10,398 bases of DNA. Origin: Flavobacteriales bacterium (lineage in GTDB: Bacteria; Bacteroidota; Bacteroidia; Flavobacteriales; Flavobacteriaceae). Position numbers and translations under genes: made by a program. Positions 6,338 through 10,398 of this stretch are shown piece after piece. Each line of letters opens with the position of its first letter. The stretch's first letter is position 1. Under the pieces are notes generated by a model, which was not told where the DNA came from, made no database searches, and worked only from the letters and a program-made list of their open reading frames with translations. Location of the stretch: positions 1 through 10,398 of the forward strand of contig JALVEJ010000069.1 of assembly GCA_027031025.1 (NCBI GenBank), written 5' to 3'.

Positions 6338-6866
6338 TATCAATAAAATTAAAAGACCAATTACCTTGCACCCTTAACACTTGCTCAATAATATCTCGAA
6401 CACAGGTTTTGCCACCCTTTTTGTGTGAAATATAATCGACCATGTGAAGAACTTCCGGAACGGCATCGCGTGGCGCAGCAGACAACCCAACCCTTTGCAA
6501 CAAAGGAATATCGGGGATATCATCACCCATATATAAAACTTCTAAAGGCGATAAATGGTGTTTAGAAATATAGGCTTCAAAAACGGGCAATTTGTTTTCC
6601 ACTTCAATAAAAACATCTTGAATACCCAGATAAGACAATCTTGTAATTACATTTTTGTCTCTTGCGCCCGATATTATAGCCACTCTGTAACCTTTTTTTA
6701 AAGCTGTTTTAATGGCAAAACCGTCTTTGGTATGCATGCTGCGCATCAATTCTCCAGTGTTGGTAATATGCACTCTGCCGTCGGTCAAAACACCGTCAAT
6801 ATCAAATATAAAAGTGGTAATATGATTGAGTTTTTTCTTATAAGAATTTTCAAGGTTATTTTTCAT
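6318..6866 (-). CDS. kdsC: KdsC-type HAD phosphatase (KDO-8-phosphate phosphatase-like)
   Basis: A 182-residue capless C0-type HAD phosphatase of the KdsC/YrbI family. Motif I is FDIDGVLTDG (21-30) with nucleophile D22 and acid/base D24; motif II is IISGA (64-68, S66); K92 in the VENKLP segment is the likely motif III lysine; motif IV is MGDDIPDIPLL (113-123) with D115 and D116. The C-terminal GGKTCVRDIIEQVL (151-164) corresponds to the KdsC tail that closes over the neighbouring active site in the tetramer. The enzyme would release phosphate from KDO-8-phosphate during lipopolysaccharide core synthesis. It is the first gene of the operon. No kdsA, kdsB or kdsD is in the window, so a related sugar phosphate is possible. 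Confidence 0.85.
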   Translation of the reverse strand: MKNNLENSYKKKLNHITTFIFDIDGVLTDGRVHITNTGELMRSMHTKDGFAIKTALKKGYRVAIISGARDKNVITRLSYLGIQDVFIEVENKLPVFEAYISKHHLSPLEVLYMGDDIPDIPLLQRVGLSAAPRDAVPEVLHMVDYISHKKGGKTCVRDIIEQVLRVQGNWSFNFIDNDTAAN

Positions 6867-6936
6867 AGAGTTTTATTTATTGGCAAGGCAAGTTACAAAA
6901 TTTTGATTTTATTAAGAAAGATATATCTTTTACTTT

Positions 6937-6944
6937 CAAAAATA
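6937..6944 (-). promoter_or_regulatory. Candidate -7 box for the kdsC operon
   Basis: TATTTTTG on the minus strand matches TAnnTTTG. It would give a leader of about 60 nt before the kdsC start at 6866. No clear -33 TTG is seen, so the assignment is tentative. Confidence 0.35.
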
Positions 6945-6968
6945 GTTTATTCTTACTGTTAAAAATCA

Positions 6969-7000
6969 TTTGCTCATATCAAAAAAAGGCTTTAATTTAG
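6969..7000 (+). promoter_or_regulatory. Candidate promoter for the Fe-S membrane protein gene
   Basis: TTTG (6969-6972), then exactly 20 nt, then TAATTTAG (6993-7000). This matches the Bacteroidota -33/-7 layout with one mismatch in the -7 box. The transcript would start about 14 nt before the ATG at 7020. Confidence 0.45.
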
Positions 7001-7019
7001 GCTTCGAAATATAGAAATC

Positions 7020-8342
7020 ATGATAGGACAAATTATTTTTATTTTATTATTATCAGCCGGTGTTGGCTATTTTGTTGTTAATATAAAAAAAGCCGTTAGA
7101 AATATCAAACTAGGCAAGCCGTCACATCGTGATGACCGTAAGGACGAACGCCTCAAAAACATGATTCTTAAAGCTTTTGGACAACAAAAAATGTTTAAAC
7201 GTCCTATTCCCGCCTTACTTCACTTGGCGGTTTACCTTGGTTTTATCATTATCAATATTGAAGTGCTCGAAATCGTGATTGACGGTATCTTCGGCACCCA
7301 TCGTGTGTTTGCACCATTGGGCAGTTTTTACAACTTTTTGATTGGCAGTTTCGAGTTTTTGGCTATTTTGGTAATTGTGGCCGTGATAATCTTTTGGATT
7401 AGAAGAAATGTTTTGAAATTGTTACGATTTAACCAAGCCGAAATGAAAGGTTGGCCTAAAAAAGATGCCAATCTTATTTTATATTTTGAAATGGTACTGA
7501 TGTCGGCTTTTTTAACCATGAATGCCGCTGATTATAAATTACAGTTGCTCAAATACGGACATTATTATTTTAAAGAAGGTATAGCAGGAAGTTTTCCCAT
7601 AAGTCATTATTTACTCAATATTTTACCGGACAACCCGCAAACTTTGGTTATGATTGAGCGTGGCGCTTGGTGGTTTCATATTATTGGAATTTTAGTTTTT
7701 TTAAACTATCTGTATTTTTCAAAACATTTACATATATTATTAGCTTTCCCAAATACGTATTATGCCAAATTGCCGCCATTAGCCAAAATTGAAAATTTGG
7801 AAAGTGTCAAAAAAGAAGTCGCATTGATGATGGACCCCAATGCCGACCCTTATGCTGCTCCTGCCGATGATGCTGAAGAACCCGAACGCTTTGGTGCCAA
7901 AGATGTGTTTGATTTGCAATGGATTTACTTGCTCAATGCCTATACATGCACCGAATGTGGACGCTGCACCGATGTCTGTCCGGCAAACCAAACCGGTAAA
8001 AAATTGTCGCCCCGAAAAATTATGATGGATGTGCGTGACCGCTTGGAAGAAGTCGGAAAAAATATTGACAAAAATGGCGAATTTATGGATGATGGCAAAT
8101 CCTTATTGGATTATATCAGCAAAGAAGAATTATGGGCTTGCACCACTTGTAATGCTTGCGTTGAGGAATGTCCGGTTGAAAACGACCCGATGGATATTAT
8201 CATCTCAATCAGACAATATTTGGTGATGGAAGAATCGGCTGCCCCCAGCGAACTCAATATGATGTTTACCAATATCGAAAACAATGGCGCTCCTTGGCAA
8301 TACAGCCAAATGGACCGGTTAAATTGGGCTGATGAAGATTAA
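7020..8342 (+). CDS. Membrane-bound 2x[4Fe-4S] electron-transfer protein (HdrE/NarI-like plus ferredoxin domain)
   Basis: A 440-residue fusion of a membrane cytochrome-like domain and a soluble diferredoxin domain. Hydrophobic helices lie at about 2-21, 62-88, 105-128, 152-170 and 217-240. His68, His220 and His236/238 in or near the helices are candidate haem b ligands, as in the gamma subunit of nitrate reductase or HdrE. The cytoplasmic part has two complete cluster motifs of the form CxxCxxCxxxCP: C310, C313, C316, C320 and C374, C377, C380, C384. The C-terminal NNGAPWQYSQMDRLNW is typical of this Bacteroidota family. It should pass electrons between the quinone pool and a soluble partner. 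Such proteins normally precede a gene for a cysteine-rich (CCG-domain) HdrD/GlpC-type partner; here the gene is followed directly by a terminator and a convergent gene. Exact donor and acceptor are unknown. Confidence 0.85.
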   Translation: MIGQIIFILLLSAGVGYFVVNIKKAVRNIKLGKPSHRDDRKDERLKNMILKAFGQQKMFKRPIPALLHLAVYLGFIIINIEVLEIVIDGIFGTHRVFAPLGSFYNFLIGSFEFLAILVIVAVIIFWIRRNVLKLLRFNQAEMKGWPKKDANLILYFEMVLMSAFLTMNAADYKLQLLKYGHYYFKEGIAGSFPISHYLLNILPDNPQTLVMIERGAWWFHIIGILVFLNYLYFSKHLHILLAFPNTYYAKLPPLAKIENLESVKKEVALMMDPNADPYAAPADDAEEPERFGAKDVFDLQWIYLLNAYTCTECGRCTDVCPANQTGKKLSPRKIMMDVRDRLEEVGKNIDKNGEFMDDGKSLLDYISKEELWACTTCNACVEECPVENDPMDIIISIRQYLVMEESAAPSELNMMFTNIENNGAPWQYSQMDRLNWADED

Positions 8343-8354
8343 TAAATGGTAATA

Positions 8355-8398
8355 AAAAAACAAAAAACTGCTGATGGTTCAGCAGTTTTTTGTTTTTT
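8355..8398. terminator. Long symmetric bidirectional terminator
   Basis: A perfect 20-bp inverted repeat (8355-8374 with 8379-8398) with a 4-nt loop TGGT. The GC-containing core is CTGCTGA/TCAGCAG, and the outer arms are A-runs opposite T-runs broken by one C:G pair. It lies 12 nt after the Fe-S gene stop and 9 nt from the M48 protease stop, so it serves both convergent transcripts. Confidence 0.92.
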
Positions 8399-8407
8399 AG
8401 CAAAAGT

Positions 8408-9229
8408 TTACTTATCAAAAATCACCCCATATTCTTTGGCAATTCGCTTAGCTTCAGGTGCCCATTTCCGCAAATTACTCATACGACGCTCATGAGACGG
8501 GTGTGTGCTGAGAATTTCAGGCGGTTGTTGCCCCCCCAGTTTACTCATTTTAACCCAAACTTCTGCTGCCGCATCCGGATTATAACCGGCTATTGCCATA
8601 AGAATTTGTCCTATTTTATCGGCTTCTGCTTCATGTTTACGGCTAAAAGGCAGCATAACGCCCAACTGTGAACCGTAACCGTAAATTGCCATCCATTTTT
8701 TTTGATCTTCGGGTTTAGATTTGCTGGTTGCTAACATGGTTAAAACTGCACCTAGTTGTTGTCCGTAAGCCATACTCATACGCTCGGCGCCGTGATTGGC
8801 CAAGGCATGAGCTATTTCATGCCCCATTACCGCGGCTATTTCGGCATCGGTTGTGGTTACTTTGAGCAAGCCTGTGTAATAAACAATCTTACCTCCGGGC
8901 ATACAAAAAGCATTCATTTGCGGATCATCTACCAAATTTACTTCCCATTGATAACCCTTCAAATCTTGTTCCCAACCATTGCGCTTATAATATTTTTCAA
9001 CAGCTTTAATCAATCTGTTACCGATGCGTTTTATACGTTCCGATTGAGTTTTATCTTGTGATATTTTATGTTCTTTTAAAAAACCGTTATACTGCGCAAA
9101 TGATGCCGGAAAAATTTGGGAATTTGGCACCATATTAAACTGTTTTCTTCCGGTCATCTTAACTGTAGAACAAGACAAAATGCCGGCTAAAACAAATAAT
9201 ACAAATACAATTTCTTTAATTTTTTTCAT
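8408..9229 (-). CDS. M48-family zinc metalloprotease lipoprotein (LoiP/BepA-like)
   Basis: A 273-residue lipoprotein protease of the outer envelope. Residues 1-19 are a lipoprotein signal peptide ending in GILSC, with Cys20 lipidated. The zinc site is complete: HEIAH at 137-141 (H137 and H141 ligands, E138 catalytic) and the third ligand E200 in the ExxAD motif of SRKHEAEAD. The conserved STHPSHERR (241-249) closes the catalytic domain. The length fits single-domain LoiP-type proteins without the TPR tail of BepA. Relatives degrade misfolded outer-membrane or periplasmic proteins. I chose the ATG at 9227-9229, which gives a well-formed signal peptide; an ATG ten codons upstream (9259) would put charged residues in front and would lie beyond the predicted promoter's transcript start. 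Confidence 0.9.
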   Translation of the reverse strand: MKKIKEIVFVLFVLAGILSCSTVKMTGRKQFNMVPNSQIFPASFAQYNGFLKEHKISQDKTQSERIKRIGNRLIKAVEKYYKRNGWEQDLKGYQWEVNLVDDPQMNAFCMPGGKIVYYTGLLKVTTTDAEIAAVMGHEIAHALANHGAERMSMAYGQQLGAVLTMLATSKSKPEDQKKWMAIYGYGSQLGVMLPFSRKHEAEADKIGQILMAIAGYNPDAAAEVWVKMSKLGGQQPPEILSTHPSHERRMSNLRKWAPEAKRIAKEYGVIFDK

Positions 9230-9256
9230 TTTTTTCAATATTTTAAGAAAGTTACA

Positions 9257-9287
9257 CAAAAGTATAAAATTAAGAATAAATTACCAA
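9257..9287 (-). promoter_or_regulatory. Promoter for the M48 protease inside the aminotransferase tail
   Basis: On the minus strand: TTG (9287-9285), a 20-nt spacer, then TACTTTTG (9264-9257), an exact TAnnTTTG match. The -33 element lies in the last codons of the aminotransferase gene. The predicted transcript starts about 20 nt before the ATG at 9229, supporting that start and independent expression. This is the best promoter match in the window. Confidence 0.6.
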
Positions 9288-10398
9288 TCTTTTTTTGACG
9301 GCATCGGAAATAATTTTCACACCTTTTTCAATATCTTTTTTATCCATATTAGAAAATGCCAATCTGATATAATTATTACGCATGGCTTCCGGATCAAAAG
9401 TTTTACCGGTGACAAATACCGCGCCTTTTTCGACACTTTTTTTTAAAATATCGGTAGCATCTAAATTTTCGGGCAAATGCAACCAAAAATAAAAGCCACC
9501 TTCGGGTTCTGTCCAAGTGATTTCGGCAGGCATATATTTTGTCAAGGCTTGTTGCATCATGTGTTTGCGTTCGGCATATGCTTTTCTGATTTTGTTCAAA
9601 TATTGTTCCAGATATCCTCTTTTCATAAATTCATTGGCAATGACTTGTGTAAAATTAGGACTACAAGCATCAATTCCTTGCTTAATAATTTGGGCTTTTT
9701 CATAAATTTCAGGCGGTGCCAACATCCAACCCAAGCGGAATCCCGGACCTAAAATTTTTGAAAATGAGCCTGTGTAAACCATTGGAACACCTTGACGATT
9801 CATCGCCATAACAGGTCTTGTTAACTGACGGGCTTTTTCTGAAAAATACAATTCGTTGTAGGCATCATCTTCCAACAACAAAATATTTTTATCTTTGAGC
9901 AATTCCAATAATTTAAGGCGTTTTTCTTTACTGTAAATAGTACCGGCAGGATTATGAAAGTTAGGAATAATGTAGAGCAATTTAGGCTGTTCGGTTTCTA
10001 ATATCTGTTCTAATATTTCCAAATTTATACCATCCGGTTGCAACGGAATACCTTTAATTTTAGCTTGAAAAGCTTTGAAAACGGCAATGCCGCCAATAAA
10101 ACTCGGATTTTCGGTCAAAACCAAATCGCCCGGATCAATAAATTCCATACCCAAAATATTGATAGCTTGCAAGGAACCGGTGGTAATCATCAACCGATGA
10201 GTATCTACCGGTAAGCCTTTGTTTTTTAGGTATCGTTTTAAAGTTTCCAAAAGCGGCGGATAACCGGATGTGGGTCCGTACTGAAAGGCTACTTTTTTGA
10301 TTTTTGGAGGCAACTTTAAGATAATATCATCAACTTCCGCTATCGGAAACAAATCATTGTTAGGCATACCGCCAGCAAATGATATAATGTCGGGCCGC
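9270..10398 (-). CDS. Class I PLP-dependent aminotransferase, LysN/MocR-like fold (5' partial)
   Basis: A fold-type I aminotransferase whose 5' end lies beyond the right edge. The frame stays open through 10397, and the codons ahead of the ATG at 10367 read RPDIISFAGG followed by MPNNDLFP. This is the family's normal ISFAGG.P...FP start region, so that ATG is internal. Numbering from that Met: YGPTSGYPPLLETL at 30-43, cofactor-contacting N139 in FHNPAG, D168 in DDAYNELY, the Schiff-base lysine K204 in TGSFSKILGPGFRLGW, and the substrate-carboxylate arginine R335 in NYIRLAFSN. All catalytic residues are intact. Relatives transaminate aromatic, branched-chain or alpha-aminoadipate amino acids. 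The missing N-terminus is probably only a few dozen residues in the stand-alone enzyme, but an attached GntR helix-turn-helix (MocR type) cannot be ruled out. The gene ends 40 nt before the M48 protease start, with no terminator between them. Confidence 0.88.
   Translation of the reverse strand, partial: RPDIISFAGGMPNNDLFPIAEVDDIILKLPPKIKKVAFQYGPTSGYPPLLETLKRYLKNKGLPVDTHRLMITTGSLQAINILGMEFIDPGDLVLTENPSFIGGIAVFKAFQAKIKGIPLQPDGINLEILEQILETEQPKLLYIIPNFHNPAGTIYSKEKRLKLLELLKDKNILLLEDDAYNELYFSEKARQLTRPVMAMNRQGVPMVYTGSFSKILGPGFRLGWMLAPPEIYEKAQIIKQGIDACSPNFTQVIANEFMKRGYLEQYLNKIRKAYAERKHMMQQALTKYMPAEITWTEPEGGFYFWLHLPENLDATDILKKSVEKGAVFVTGKTFDPEAMRNNYIRLAFSNMDKKDIEKGVKIISDAVKKRLVIYS

Noticed and set aside
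8390..9061. Plus-strand open frames opposite the M48 protease gene
   Set aside because: They begin in the terminator or within antisense protease codons and show no domain; the protease has an intact zinc site and signal peptide.
9270..10398. MocR-type transcription regulator instead of an aminotransferase
   Set aside because: Only the aminotransferase domain is visible and the upstream residues are the normal enzyme start; a fused GntR domain would have to lie outside the window.
1..10398. CRISPR arrays, tRNA or rRNA genes, insertion sequences, phage or toxin-antitoxin genes
   Set aside because: No spaced direct repeats, cloverleaf sequences, transposase motifs or small toxin-antitoxin pairs were seen on either strand; the longest repeats are terminator hairpins.

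Overview
This is an AT-rich, gene-dense stretch of what looks like a Bacteroidota chromosome. Several features support that placement: a tiny THX ribosomal protein gene; start sites preceded by A-rich sequence instead of Shine-Dalgarno boxes; upstream boxes matching the Bacteroidota -7 promoter element (TAnnTTTG), in two cases with a TTG/TTTG element 20 nt further upstream; the short form of MenE; and a KdsC-type phosphatase followed by a UbiA-family prenyltransferase. The window reads as conserved or semi-conserved housekeeping DNA. I see no mobile element, CRISPR array, tRNA, rRNA, phage gene or defence system.

Layout from left to right. Positions 1-236 hold the 3' end of an unrecognised gene, followed by menE (menaquinone synthesis) on the same strand. 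A convergent THX gene (1428-1535, minus) comes next and was easy to miss at 35 codons. An AT-rich divergent promoter region then leads to a small stand-alone CZB zinc-binding-domain protein (plus strand, ending in a strong terminator). On the minus strand, a MacB/FtsX-type ABC permease gene overlaps by 8 nt a downstream cupin gene of the FdtA/WxcM sugar 3,4-ketoisomerase family. Divergent from these is an OmpA-family lipoprotein that should tether the outer membrane to peptidoglycan.

The next block is a tight minus-strand operon, kdsC-like phosphatase > UbiA-family prenyltransferase > 3-methyladenine DNA glycosylase, with a 20-nt overlap at the first junction and a 2-nt gap at the second. Divergent from it is a membrane protein with two 4Fe-4S clusters, an HdrE/NarI-like electron-transfer subunit, ending at a perfect 20-bp hairpin terminator. 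The right edge holds, on the minus strand, a class I PLP aminotransferase (5' end outside the window) followed by an M48-family lipoprotein metalloprotease that appears to have its own promoter in the tail of the aminotransferase gene.

The genes do not form one pathway. The common themes are the cell envelope (OmpA lipoprotein, M48 lipoprotein protease, permease, KdsC, sugar isomerase, UbiA lipid enzyme) and membrane electron transport (menE, Fe-S membrane subunit). The points most worth checking are the CZB protein without a signalling partner, the Fe-S membrane subunit without an adjacent cysteine-rich catalytic partner, the permease/ketoisomerase overlap, the repair gene inside an envelope operon, and a strong apparent excess of CCGG sites. 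I found no convincing undescribed system.
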